Positions 16,992-26,743 of a stretch of 50,896 nucleotides of DNA are shown piece after piece; within the stretch, counting starts at the first letter, position 1; each line of letters opens with the position of its first letter. The notes beneath the pieces are model-generated. The model was not told the origin of the DNA and made no database searches. It was given only the letters and a program-made list of their open reading frames with translations. This stretch comes from Verrucomicrobiota bacterium (GTDB lineage: Bacteria > Verrucomicrobiota > Verrucomicrobiia > Limisphaerales > JAJOIW01): contig JAJOIW010000151.1 in assembly GCA_021209225.1 (NCBI GenBank), forward strand, positions 1 through 50,896. Direction: 5' to 3'. The translations under genes were made by a program, and so were the position numbers.

Positions 16992-18680
16992 ATGAATTTT
17001 GAGTCACTTTGGTGTCGGATTGGGCTGCTGTTCCTGGTGGTTGGATTGTCTGTGCTGATGTCATGGAATAATGTGGTTCTTGCGGGCGACACGGATCTGG
17101 GATCCCGAAGCGTGACTGGGAAACTGAGTCCGGAAGAAACCCAGGTGGCTGATGCAGCTGCCTGGTTCGGAACCGGAATGGTGCTTCAAATGGAGGGAAA
17201 GGTGTCGGAAGCGATGGAGGCTTTTGCGAGGTCTGCTCTGATTGACCCAACGAATCTGATTCTGGTGGAGCAGGTTGTGCCCTACCTTTTGTCTGTTAAA
17301 CGCAATGATGAAGCCATATCGATTCTTGAACGGGCATTGGATTTTGACAGCGATAATGAAAATCTCAGGTCCTTGCTTGGAATGACCTACATCGCCAGCA
17401 ATCGTCTCAATGAGTCATTGAAATTAAACCTGGATATTCTTGAAAAAAATCCAGGAGCCGTGGCTGCCCTGCGGTCCGTTCTCCTCATATATTATCAGGA
17501 AGGTCAGGATGACAAAGTCCCGGACCTGGTTGAACGCACCTTGGGTCAAGCTCAACTGGGTCCCTCTGGATGGATTCAGGTCGCCAGTGTCCTATCCCAA
17601 TTTTTAAAATCCAGTCAGGGCGATGCGGCACTTCTCAGCAATTGGATACGTGAATGCGTGAATAAGGCTCTGAAATCGGATGGAGCTGACGACACCACAA
17701 AGTCCATGGCCGGTCAGCTCTATGAAGATGTTGGCGACCGGGATCAGGCCATAAAATGTTATGAGGAATTACTTGCTCTGCCAGTGGTTCCTGCATCCAT
17801 CCGCACCCGGCTGGCCTTCTTATACCTCCAGATTCGCGAAAATCAGAAAGCGGAAAAACTCGCACTGGAAATTATGGACAAAGAGCCCCTCAATCCATTT
17901 GGCTATCGCATCAGTGGCTACCTCGCCCAGGATGCTGAGAATTTCATACAGGCCGCTTCCTATTTCGAAAAAGCCATCCGCCATGCCCCGAATTTTGAAC
18001 CTGTTTATTACGACCTTTTCACTGCATATCTCAACGCCAAGCAAATCCAGGAGGCACGTCAGACATTGGGAAAAGTCAGCTTCCGATTCAAACCCAGTTT
18101 CCAGCTTTTTTATTATGAAGGCCTGCTTGATTCGCGGGAGGAAAATTATTCCAAAGCGATTGAATCGTATTTGAAGGCAGAACAAGTTGCTGTTGAGGAG
18201 GAACCTGAAAGGCTCACAGCAGTTTTCTATTTTCAAATCGGTGTTGCCTCGGAGCGCGAGAAACAACTCGAGAATGCGGAAAAGTATTTTAAAAAATGCA
18301 TGGAAATCGATCCTGAGTTTGCTGAAGCCATGAATTACCTTGGCTACACTTGGGCGGATAATGGGATACGGTTGGAGGAGGCGCTTGAGCTGATTGAAAG
18401 TGCTGTTGCACTTGAGCCAGATAACCCGGCCTTCCTGGACAGTCTGGGATGGGTGCATTACAGACTGAATTCCTTTCAGGAAGCTCTGAAATTCCAGCTG
18501 AAAGCTATTGAGTTTTCATCGTCGCCGGATCCGGTCATGTTTGACCATTTGGGGGATATTCACCTCAAAATGGACAACATCCCCCAAGCCCGCGAAGCAT
18601 ACAAAAAGGCTCTGTCCCTGGATGAGGAAAACGAAATCTCCGCCGAAGTCACCAGAAAACTTGAAAGCATCGCAGAATAG
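16992..18680 (+). CDS. exported tetratricopeptide-repeat protein
   Basis: 562 residues with an N-terminal signal peptide or anchor (IGLLFLVVGLSVLMSW). The rest is an array of TPR-like helix pairs: GMVLQMEGKVSEAMEAFARS, RNDEAISILERALDFDSDN, AIKCYEELLALP, AASYFEKAIRHAPNFEP, YSKAIESYLKAEQ, NAEKYFKKCMEIDPEFAEA, LEEALELIESAVALEPDNP and AREAYKKALSLDEENE. TPR arrays scaffold protein complexes; no catalytic domain is visible, so a specific role cannot be given. A TATACT hexamer lies just nine bases before the start codon, but I do not see a convincing -35 partner. Confidence 0.85.
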   Translation: MNFESLWCRIGLLFLVVGLSVLMSWNNVVLAGDTDLGSRSVTGKLSPEETQVADAAAWFGTGMVLQMEGKVSEAMEAFARSALIDPTNLILVEQVVPYLLSVKRNDEAISILERALDFDSDNENLRSLLGMTYIASNRLNESLKLNLDILEKNPGAVAALRSVLLIYYQEGQDDKVPDLVERTLGQAQLGPSGWIQVASVLSQFLKSSQGDAALLSNWIRECVNKALKSDGADDTTKSMAGQLYEDVGDRDQAIKCYEELLALPVVPASIRTRLAFLYLQIRENQKAEKLALEIMDKEPLNPFGYRISGYLAQDAENFIQAASYFEKAIRHAPNFEPVYYDLFTAYLNAKQIQEARQTLGKVSFRFKPSFQLFYYEGLLDSREENYSKAIESYLKAEQVAVEEEPERLTAVFYFQIGVASEREKQLENAEKYFKKCMEIDPEFAEAMNYLGYTWADNGIRLEEALELIESAVALEPDNPAFLDSLGWVHYRLNSFQEALKFQLKAIEFSSSPDPVMFDHLGDIHLKMDNIPQAREAYKKALSLDEENEISAEVTRKLESIAE

Positions 18681-18911
18681 TTCGCATCCATCATCCCAGT
18701 CCCATTCTGGAAATCAGGGTGGATTCAATTCCTGGAGAAATTTATCCCCCTGAACAGCTGACTCTGAGTGTCGGCTTGAGGGGAAATCAAATGCCAGTTG
18801 TAAATCCGTTTCAGCAAACTGACAAAGCGGATTGAGTCTTGCATCCGGACCTGGAAAAATGAATTGGGAGAATGTGCTGCCCGTCATTCCCGGTTCAAAT
18901 TCCCATTTTGA

Positions 18912-20923
18912 TTATTCACTGAGTTTCCATGATTCATCGAAGAATCCAGCTTTTGAGATCGTGGTGGATCCATCTGGTTCGAAGCGACGGATGACATAAT
19001 CAGGGAGTTTTGGAGTCTGGTCCGCATTGCTGGATGAGATAGTCTGGTCAAATGTGAATGAGGAATTGATCACAACGTATTTTCCAGGATTCTCCGGGTT
19101 TGGGTAGATGAATTGCGGGCAATACCTGTCTCCTGGAAATGAGGCTGTCCGGGTATGGATTCCGGATTCATTCCATCGAAATGGCAGTTTCTGAACTATG
19201 CGTTGAATGTAGATATTGCTTTTGGGATCTCCAAATAAAACCAGATGACTGGATCTGGCATCCTCCGCGGTAACCTCATGATCCCGCTTCACAATAGGCT
19301 CTCCACGGAACTGATATTTCCACTCAGTTTTCAGTCGCTCCATGGTAGCGCTGAAAAATTGATCCGATGCTGCCCGGAACCCGGCGGAAGATGGGGTCAC
19401 TATGATAAATCTATCCATAAATGCGTCATCGATCGGACCTTGAAGCCCGGGAACCTTCCTCAAGTCTCCGGTTCCCGGGGAATGACTCAGAGGCATGGAC
19501 GAACTGATCGACCACTGATTGCCGATTTTTTTGAAGTATGCTGACCATGAGCGGTCTGTTTTTGGGTGTGGGCCCTCGAGCGGTTGTTGATCCAGGACGA
19601 CGTGAACCGCTTTGTCCACCGGGCCTTTCCATTCACCGGGTTTGAATTGAAGAAAAATGAATTGAGATTCTTTGTTTCAAGATGAATACCCTTGTGATCC
19701 ATATCGATGGAGGCATTGCATGTGGCCATTTGCCAGTGTTTTTCCAGCCCGGTTGCGGAAAACCAATGCATATCCGGATAGCGTAAACTCCAGGTCGCGA
19801 AGCGGATGGATCGAGGCACTGAAGAATCCTGATGAGCCAGAATGGAGTCCATCGCCTCATCAATGAGTCGAATCGAATCGGGATGATATTTATGTCCCAT
19901 GCCCGGGCCAATGATGTGGGCTAATTCAATCCCATATGATTTCATGGACTCCTCCATAATTTGTGCAGCCTGAATTTGCTTATCCTCCGCGCCGCTGTAG
20001 GCAATGATCGGGAGATTATATAAGTTCAAAGCATAGTCCGTCGCGTCGTACCAGTGCCATAACGTCTTTTCATATGCAGGGCGGTTTTCAACGGACTTCA
20101 GCCCCAGGTAATTTGCAGACTCTGCAAATCCAGCCCCCGGTGAAGCCGCCGCCCAGAGCTCAGAATGATGGGTGGCCAAATGCCAGACACCCGCACCACC
20201 CATTGAAAAACCCCTTAAGACAATCTTCTGGCGATCAATAGGATAGTCCCGCAGGACGGCCTCGATGGCTTCCAACACATCCATCTCCCCCGCAAATTTA
20301 TACCCATTGCAGTATCGGCCGTATGGATGAAGGGTGATGGTGTTTTTGGGTCTGAATGGCTGCCTTCCACTGAGTCGTTGTTTTAAAAATTTCAGATCGC
20401 TCAGACTGTCATCCCTCCCGTGCAACCACACATCCATCCGATATTGGATACCGAGGTCCGGGTTGAATCCACTGGGCAATTCCAATCCGTATGGCTGGTA
20501 TGAATCATCTATTTTTGACTGATACCCTCGGATCACAAATCCGGATTCCGGGTTCATCCAGGTCACACTGCCGGTGGAAAGTTCTTTCACTCTTCGCTGC
20601 CCTTCCTGCAACAGCATCTCCGCATCCGCTAACTGGGACTCATTTTGAAACTCACCCAGTTCCATAGCAAATCTCACCGCCTTTGTGATCACCCGGATAT
20701 CGTCAAGCCAATGCCCGGGGAAGGCGGAGTTGTCCGCAGAATTCTCTGATTCCAATTTGTGGATCGCTTGATTCAGCGCCTCAAGCTGCCTTGAAAGTTC
20801 AACTTTCACTTCATTGGGAATTTCAATTCCGGGTGGAACACGCCTTATGACCTGGGCCACCACTGGGCCACAGTTCAGAAACAGACTCAAACATGTCAGT
20901 CCCAGTATCCAATTGGTTCTCAT
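18912..20923 (-). CDS. secreted alpha/beta-hydrolase (prolyl oligopeptidase/esterase-like), frameshifted
   Basis: Signal peptide MRTNWILGLTCLSLFLNCG, then a helical region and an alpha/beta-hydrolase domain with the nucleophile elbow GFSMGGAGVW, a possible acid near GAEDKQIQ and the catalytic-type His in GPGMGHKYHPD. A C-terminal beta-rich domain of ~230 residues follows in another frame (VVLDQQPLEGPHPKTDRSW onwards). Restoring one A near 19665-19679 joins them as ESQFIFLQFKPGEWKGPVDK. The corrected protein is ~670 residues. Such two-domain secreted hydrolases are common in Verrucomicrobiota and Planctomycetota; the ester or peptide substrate is unknown. Confidence 0.82.
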
Positions 20924-20992
20924 GCCCCATACTCAATCAACCACTCCTCAGCACCACAATGATTTTTTCGCTTCTCAACCCAGGCGCATCCC

Positions 20993-21014
20993 ATAAAGTG
21001 CCAGGCACATTATT
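20993..21014. repeat. dispersed palindromic repeat, copy A
   Basis: A 22-base stretch containing AAAGTGCCAGGCACATTA; the same 22 bases recur exactly at 31465-31486. The core GTGCCAGGCAC is palindromic around its centre. It lies in the gap between two divergent genes. Confidence 0.75.
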
Positions 21015-21121
21015 ATTATCCGGTCTAGGGGAAATTCTTATTGGAAGTTGAGTCAATGTCTTAAGATGGATTGGGATGCCCCCTCATTGCGCTCCATCCT
21101 CATTTTCATGAAGATGGGGTC

Positions 21122-22159
21122 ATGACGAAACAGCCTCAATTAAGCAGTTGGAATTTTCGCCAGGAAGTCACCGCGGATCAGTCTGCCACGGGTGAGGGTC
21201 CCCGTTATGTTCCTCAGCAGACAGACCGTGCTGTGGATCAGGATCGAGACATGGATGGCAACTCACTCCCGATTGTCCGACTCATCGATAAGTCCGCAGA
21301 ATTTCAGAAACTGAAATCCTCATTTGAAAAGGCTTTTAACATGCCTTTGCTGGTATGTGGGGTGAAGGAGTCGAGACCAGTCATGCGGGAATGTTCCAGG
21401 GAAAATCGCTTTTGCAGTCTGGTTTTCAGGCGCAGTGAGACCTGTCGATCCTGTTTGATTCATCAGAATCGGATTCATGCAGAATCTTTAAGAAGCCGGC
21501 ATTCATGTGCCAATACCTGCCCACACGGAATGATGGATGCCGCCGTGCCAATCTTTAAAGACCAGGAAATCATTGGATTTCTGCGCACCGGTCAGGTTTT
21601 CATTTCCTACCCGGGAAAATCCGACTTCAGAGGTACCATGGAATTGCTTCAGGAAGAAACGGACTCACTGATGCCTGAGGAGGTCTACGAGGCGTATTTC
21701 CAAACTCAAGTGATTGGTAATGAGAAGTTTGAGGGAATAATTGGGTTGCTGGAGCTTTATGCGCTGAGATTGAGTCAGTTGGCTGGTGAACTTGAAATTG
21801 CGAGTGATTCCTTGGAGCCAGGGATTATTAAAAAGACACGTGCCTATATTCAGGCTCACCTCGACCAGCCCCTGTCTCTGGATTCAGTTTCACGGGCTGT
21901 GCACTGCAACAGTTTTTACCTCTGTAAACTTTTCAAAAAGGTGACTGGGGTCTCATTCACCGAATACATCAATCAGGTTAGGTTGAAGAAGGCCAAGAAG
22001 CTTCTGGTCAATCAGGATCTACGTATCAGCGAGGTGGCTCTGGATGCAGGATTCCAGTCGATCACTCACTTTAACCGGGTCTTTCGCAAAGTGGTTGGAT
22101 GTTCGCCCAGCGATTTTCGCCGCAACCATGCGGCGGTTCAACTCAGCCATAGTCACTGA
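21122..22159 (+). CDS. AraC-family regulator with PocR sensory domain
   Basis: The start at 21122 is preferred over 21071. A PocR-type ligand-binding domain occupies roughly the first two thirds, recognisable from its cysteines and loops: FCSLVFRRSETCRSC, SCANTCPHGMMDAAVPI and IIGFLRTGQVF. The C-terminal ~100 residues are a double AraC helix-turn-helix: PLSLDSVSRAVHCNSFYLCKLFKK and ISEVALDAGFQSITHFNRVFRK. PocR domains bind small molecules such as diols, and the cysteines might also sense metal or redox state. It heads the signalling block and may control its neighbours; the target is not evident. Confidence 0.88.
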   Translation: MTKQPQLSSWNFRQEVTADQSATGEGPRYVPQQTDRAVDQDRDMDGNSLPIVRLIDKSAEFQKLKSSFEKAFNMPLLVCGVKESRPVMRECSRENRFCSLVFRRSETCRSCLIHQNRIHAESLRSRHSCANTCPHGMMDAAVPIFKDQEIIGFLRTGQVFISYPGKSDFRGTMELLQEETDSLMPEEVYEAYFQTQVIGNEKFEGIIGLLELYALRLSQLAGELEIASDSLEPGIIKKTRAYIQAHLDQPLSLDSVSRAVHCNSFYLCKLFKKVTGVSFTEYINQVRLKKAKKLLVNQDLRISEVALDAGFQSITHFNRVFRKVVGCSPSDFRRNHAAVQLSHSH

Positions 22160-22246
22160 CTCAGGCCACATATGAGCCAATATTTTCAGGATGTCCCGGA
22201 TATGGAATTTCCAGAGTGGATTTCCTGACATACTCTAGATGCCAAA

Positions 22247-23537
22247 ATGACCGAGACTAAAAAACCCGGGTGTCCAGTTTCCAAAACCTCCTCCATGTGC
22301 TCACAGAAAAGTGGGGCGCACATGCATGAGCCCAGCTCCGAGGTTCTGGTTGGCAGCATGCGAAATGATTTTGAGACCAGTGCAGACCACCTCAAAGCCA
22401 TCATTGAGAACGTGGTTGAAGGAATCATCACCATTGACGACTGCGGAATTATTCAGTCCATCAATCCGGCCGCCCTGAAAATTTTTGGCTATACCCATGA
22501 TGAGCTGCTGGGGAAAAATGTCTCCATGTTGATGCCAACCCCATATCAGGAAAACCATGATACTTATCTCAGCAATTATCGGGAGACTGGCGTTGCCAAA
22601 ATTATTTCCATCGGGAGGGAAGTGTTTGGTCGGCGTAAAAATGGGGAGATCTTCCCCATGGATTTAGCTGTGGGTGAGGTGAATCTGCCCAAGCAAAGGC
22701 TTTTTACCGGGATCGTTCGTGACATTTCAGAACGGAAAAATTCAGAGATTCAAGTGCGTCAGCTTGCCAGGTCGCTGCAGGAAAAAAATCAGGAACTGGA
22801 ATCTGTCGTTTATATTGCCTCCCACGACATGAGATCTCCTTTGGTCAATATCCAGGGATTCAGTATAGAATTGTCCCATTCGTGTCGACGCCTGAAGCAT
22901 CTGATGGATAAGTTGAATGTCGAGGACCCCGTCATACGCAGCGAACTTCAAGCCATTTTGGCTGATGAGATTCCCGAATCTCTGGAGTTTATATTTGCAG
23001 GTGTGCACAAGATGGATGGATTGCTGACCGGGTTTCTCAAGTTTTCCCGGCTGGGTCGGGTGTCGATGGAGCAGCGCAGGCTCAATCTGAATCCACTGGT
23101 GCGCGAAGTCCTTGCCGCAATGAAGTTCCAGATCCAGCAGAAAAATGTGCAGATTGAACTGGGTCAATTGCCCGAGTGTTTTGGTGATCCATCGCAATTG
23201 AATCAGGTTTTCTCAAACATCATTGACAATGCCATAAAATACTCGCACCCGGACCGCCCCCCCCCACATTTCCATCATGAGTGATTCTTCCCAGGTTGGG
23301 AATGAAATCCTGGTCATCGTTTCGGATAATGGCATCGGAATCCGTGAGGAACATTTCGAGAAAATATTTGATGTGTTTTTCCGCCTCGTCCCGCATGAGG
23401 GGGTGGGTGAGGGGCTTGGACTCGCTATTGCCAAGCGCATCATTCATCGATTGGGTGGACGGATCTGGGTCGAATCCAGGTTCAATGAAGGGAGTCGCTT
23501 TTTCATAGCCCTGCCATCGGATCAGACCCATCCATAA
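22247..23537 (+). CDS. FixL-like PAS sensor histidine kinase, frameshifted
   Basis: One PAS domain (about 45-160) then a HisKA/HATPase core. The PAS strongly resembles the heme PAS of FixL: LMPTPYQENHDTYL, IISIGREVFGRRKNGEIFPM and LFTGIVRDI. His104 aligns with the FixL proximal heme ligand and Arg124 with the FixL arginine that contacts bound O2. The phosphoacceptor is His193 in ASHDMRSPL; N box NIIDNAIKYS, G1 DNGIGI and G2 EGLGLAI follow. The frame breaks in a nine-C run (23257-23265); with eight, RPPHISIMSDSS joins the halves to give ~429 residues. No membrane helix is present. The downstream receiver genes are likely partners. Confidence 0.88.
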
Positions 23538-23551
23538 AGATTTTTTCAGGC

Positions 23552-24004
23552 ATGGACACACAAGACGTCAAAATTCTGATTGCCGACGACGATCCCGGGC
23601 ATGTTCGCCTGGTGATCCGCAACTTACAACGCGGAGGACTGAAAAATGATATTCTGACATTTTCGACGGGGAGGGAAGTCCTGGATTTTTTAAATAGCCT
23701 GGTCCATCCGCCGGAAGAAGGAGAAAGTTCCTCGACGATACGTGGATCGTATTTATTGCTCCTGGATATAAGGATGCCGGATATTGATGGGGTGGAAGTT
23801 CTGAGGCGAATCAAGTCCGATACCGTGCTCCGCAAGCTTCCGGTGACGATGCTGACGACCACGGATGATCCGCGCGAGATCACCCGTTGTTATGAATTGG
23901 GTTGTTCTCAATATATAGTCAAGCCCGTGGATTATGAGAAATTTGCTGAGATAGTGCGGAAATTTGGAATGTTTGTCACCTTGGTCCGCATTCCTGTTGT
24001 ATAA
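23552..24004 (+). CDS. single-domain response regulator (Rcp1-like)
   Basis: 150 residues, a lone receiver domain. The acidic pocket is ADDDP near the N-terminus, the phosphoacceptor Asp72 lies in LLLLDIRMPDIDG, and the conserved lysine is in YIVKPVD. The insertion between helix 2 and strand 3 (VHPPEEGESSS) and the motif DIRMPDIDG match receivers that partner phytochrome-class kinases (Rcp1 type). It starts 14 bases after the FixL-like kinase, so it is very probably its phosphate acceptor. It has no output domain and may pass the phosphate on or act by protein contact. Confidence 0.9.
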   Translation: MDTQDVKILIADDDPGHVRLVIRNLQRGGLKNDILTFSTGREVLDFLNSLVHPPEEGESSSTIRGSYLLLLDIRMPDIDGVEVLRRIKSDTVLRKLPVTMLTTTDDPREITRCYELGCSQYIVKPVDYEKFAEIVRKFGMFVTLVRIPVV

Positions 24005-24015
24005 CTGGTGCCGAG

Positions 24016-25470
24016 ATGAATCAGGCTTCCAGTTTAGTTGTGGTGGACGATGATCCAGGCTTTTTGCGCCTTATGGGCAAGGTCCTGAAGCGTGAAGGGT
24101 ATCATGTCCGTTTTGCAGAACAGGGGCTGGAAGCGTTGAAATTGGTTCAACAATTCAAGCCCGACCTGTTCCTGATGGATCTCAACCTCCCGGACATCGA
24201 TGGGGAGACACTCGCTCAGCAATGCCGGGCCCAGACGGAACCCGTCCCATTTATCGTCATGACCGGCCACGGGGACGAAAGAGTCGCGGTCCGCATGATG
24301 AAAAATGGCGCCTTGGATTATGTTGTCAAAGATGCCGAATTCATCGAACTCATCCCCATCGTCGTTTCTCAGGCCATTGATCGTATCCGCCAGGACCGCG
24401 CGCTCAGACATGCTGAAAACCAGTTGGAGGAGACCGCCATGCGTCTTGAGAAAGCGCAGATGATTGCAGGCATGGGGAGTTTTGAAGTGTGCCCCGTCTC
24501 GCATTATTGCCAGCATGGGTCCTCGTCTCTCGAGCATCTGATCGGATTTTGCTGGCAGGAAAATAAGATGCGTTGGAACGATCTTTTTACCGCCTGTGTC
24601 CACGATGTTGATCGGGCGCGGGTTCTGGAGGCTTTCGCGGATTTTATCCAGACCGGCCAGGAAATAAATATTGAATTCCGGGTGCGGAAAAAATCCAGAG
24701 GTCCCGAGTTCATTCAACTCACCGGCCAGACATTGAATCTTCGCTCGGCTGGCAACCAGCCACTCAAATACCTGGTCATCTGCAGAGACATTACCGAAAT
24801 AAAAAACCTGCAGCAGGAAATACTCCATATTTCAACTGAAGAAAGGCAACGCGTTGGTCAGGATATCCACGATGGATTGTGCCAGCATCTGACGGGAACC
24901 GAGGTTCTCGTAGGCGCACTCGAATCGATGGGAGTCATCCAGGACAATCCTAAAGTCCTGAGTATCGTGAGGGAAATTCGCGATCTTGCCCGCGCTGGCA
25001 CCCAACTCAGCCGCGATCTGGCCCAGGGACTCGTCTCGTATGAAGTCGATTGCGAGAGCTGGCAGGAATCCATTCACAACCTCGCCCAGGCTTTGGGAGA
25101 TTCGGGTCAGATTCTCGTCCATCTTACTATTGAACCCGATCTTCCCATCACCAGTCATCCAGTGGCCAATGCTTTGTTCCGCATCACCCAGGAGGCGGTC
25201 AATAATGCCAGAAAACATGCACGAGCCTCCAGTATCGCCATCCGGATCTATGCAAAAACCCATTGGCTCGGTTTGGAAATATCCGACAATGGCCAAGGAT
25301 TTGAACCAAAAAGCAGATCCCGCAAAAAAGGCCTGGGCCTCCATCTTATGAATTATCAGGCAGAAGTGGTCGGGGGGCATCTGGATGTCCACAGCTCACC
25401 CCAACATGGAACACAGATCTCAGCCCGATTCCCCATCACCCATCACCCAGAGATCCCTTTTCCAAAATAA
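24016..25470 (+). CDS. hybrid kinase: N-terminal receiver, PAS-like region, HisKA_3 kinase
   Basis: 484 residues, soluble. The receiver (1-120) has VVVDDDP, Asp55 in LMDLNLPDIDG and Lys105 in YVVKDA. A region at about 130-265 ending YLVICRDITEIKNLQQEI looks like a degenerate PAS with its C-cap. The kinase is the NarX/DesK type: His285 in EERQRVGQDIHDGLCQHLTG (HisKA_3), N box ALFRITQEAVNNARKHA, and G boxes DNGQGF and KKGLGLHLM. It starts 11 bases after the Rcp1-like receiver. HisKA_3 kinases pair with NarL-type regulators, and one lies just downstream. Its own receiver may accept phosphate from the FixL-like kinase. Confidence 0.9.
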   Translation: MNQASSLVVVDDDPGFLRLMGKVLKREGYHVRFAEQGLEALKLVQQFKPDLFLMDLNLPDIDGETLAQQCRAQTEPVPFIVMTGHGDERVAVRMMKNGALDYVVKDAEFIELIPIVVSQAIDRIRQDRALRHAENQLEETAMRLEKAQMIAGMGSFEVCPVSHYCQHGSSSLEHLIGFCWQENKMRWNDLFTACVHDVDRARVLEAFADFIQTGQEINIEFRVRKKSRGPEFIQLTGQTLNLRSAGNQPLKYLVICRDITEIKNLQQEILHISTEERQRVGQDIHDGLCQHLTGTEVLVGALESMGVIQDNPKVLSIVREIRDLARAGTQLSRDLAQGLVSYEVDCESWQESIHNLAQALGDSGQILVHLTIEPDLPITSHPVANALFRITQEAVNNARKHARASSIAIRIYAKTHWLGLEISDNGQGFEPKSRSRKKGLGLHLMNYQAEVVGGHLDVHSSPQHGTQISARFPITHHPEIPFPK

Positions 25471-25588
25471 TCCCAATACCCCATCCGGAAAAAAACTGTC
25501 CCTTTTCCCAAACGTTCACTACCTTGTCAATCATGCTGGTTAAGTGAAAATTCATTGCACTGAAAATGCTGGGTAACTGACGTCAAAC

Positions 25589-26248
25589 GTGGCCGATTCC
25601 AAAAAAACATACTCGATCCTCCTGGTGGATGACCATCCTATCATGCGTCAGGGCCTCAGGGCATTGATCGAAACCAGATCCGATTTCAAAGTCGTCGGGG
25701 AAGCCGCCACCGCAGCCCTCGGTATGGAAATGTCCATCAAACTCAAACCGGACCTGGCAATTGTGGATCTCAGTCTTCCTGACAGAGGTGGATTGGAACT
25801 CATTAAAGATATGCGGGTTGCCACTCCTGACACACGCATCCTGGTCCTGAGCATGCATGAGGAATCCTTTTACGTCGACCGGGTCCTGAAAGCCGGCGCC
25901 AGAGGGTATGTCATGAAACAGGAGGCCAGTGACAAACTCCTTCAGGCCATCGATAAAATCAGTCTCGGCGAAATCGCCATCAGCCCCGCCATGTCCAGCC
26001 GATTGATCGCCATCTTTTCCGGCAACCTACCCAACTCCAACCCCAATCCCGTTCATCTCCTCACCGATCGCGAAATGCAGGTCTTCCTCAAACTCGGCGA
26101 AGGTCTCACGATCCGCCAAATCGCTGATGCCCTCCACATCTCAGTCAAAACCGCCGAAGTCCACCGCACCAATATTAAATCCAAACTCGGATTCTCAAAA
26201 TCCAGCGAAGTCGTACATTACGCCATCCGATGGATCGATAAACAATAA
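25589..26248 (+). CDS. NarL/LuxR-family response regulator
   Basis: 219 residues. Receiver with LLVDDHPIMRQGL, phosphoacceptor Asp60 in LAIVDLSLPDRGG and the switch region VLSMHEE followed by GYVMKQEAS. The C-terminal LuxR-type helix-turn-helix is LTDREMQVFLKLGEGLTIRQIA followed by HISVKTAEVHRTNIKSKLG. It is 118 bases downstream of the HisKA_3 kinase, its likely partner, and is the only DNA-binding NarL-type output of the cluster. Target promoters are unknown. Confidence 0.92.
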   Translation: MADSKKTYSILLVDDHPIMRQGLRALIETRSDFKVVGEAATAALGMEMSIKLKPDLAIVDLSLPDRGGLELIKDMRVATPDTRILVLSMHEESFYVDRVLKAGARGYVMKQEASDKLLQAIDKISLGEIAISPAMSSRLIAIFSGNLPNSNPNPVHLLTDREMQVFLKLGEGLTIRQIADALHISVKTAEVHRTNIKSKLGFSKSSEVVHYAIRWIDKQ

Positions 26249-26743
26249 ATCCATTCCCCCCCATTCCTATAACCGGAAATTTTTTTTAAAAAAATGCTTG
26301 CAAAGCGTTTTTATTGATTATACACATTTTCACAGTTCGGCCAGTTGTGCAAATCCAATAAATGGTGTGCTTGTAATTGTGATTGTGAATCTGGAGTGTC
26401 AATGAGTGTTGGCCTGGCTGAAGACTTCCGGATTCATCAGATTATCGGTGTGATTCATGCGTATATACACCCGTTGAATTGGGAAAAATGCTGACATTCA
26501 TGGTGTGAGCTGTCCCCTGAATCCGATGTCATCGGACCAGGATATCTCCATGGGCCACAATAGGTTGTGGAATGATCACCATGAGTTGAATCGTCAGATT
26601 TTTTCCCCATTTCTCAGGAGACATTGCCAGAAGAGTCATCCGACAATGATAGATGTATCCGGAAATCCACTCATCAGCCAGAGAACTGAAAACAAGTAAA
26701 TAATATCAAGCGAAAATATATATTATATTGAGTGAAAGGAATA
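26249..26743. other. AT-rich intergenic region without a clear gene
   Basis: About 495 bases with no convincing coding frame. It contains a short inverted repeat CCACAA-N4-TTGTGG near 26554 and an AT-rich tract (about 26695-26730) just before the next start codon that probably holds a promoter. I see no recognisable RNA or attachment site. Confidence 0.5.

Noticed and set aside
22019-22231. Minus-strand frame at the end of the PocR-AraC gene
   Set aside because: It is antisense to the conserved AraC helix-turn-helix and has no recognisable content.
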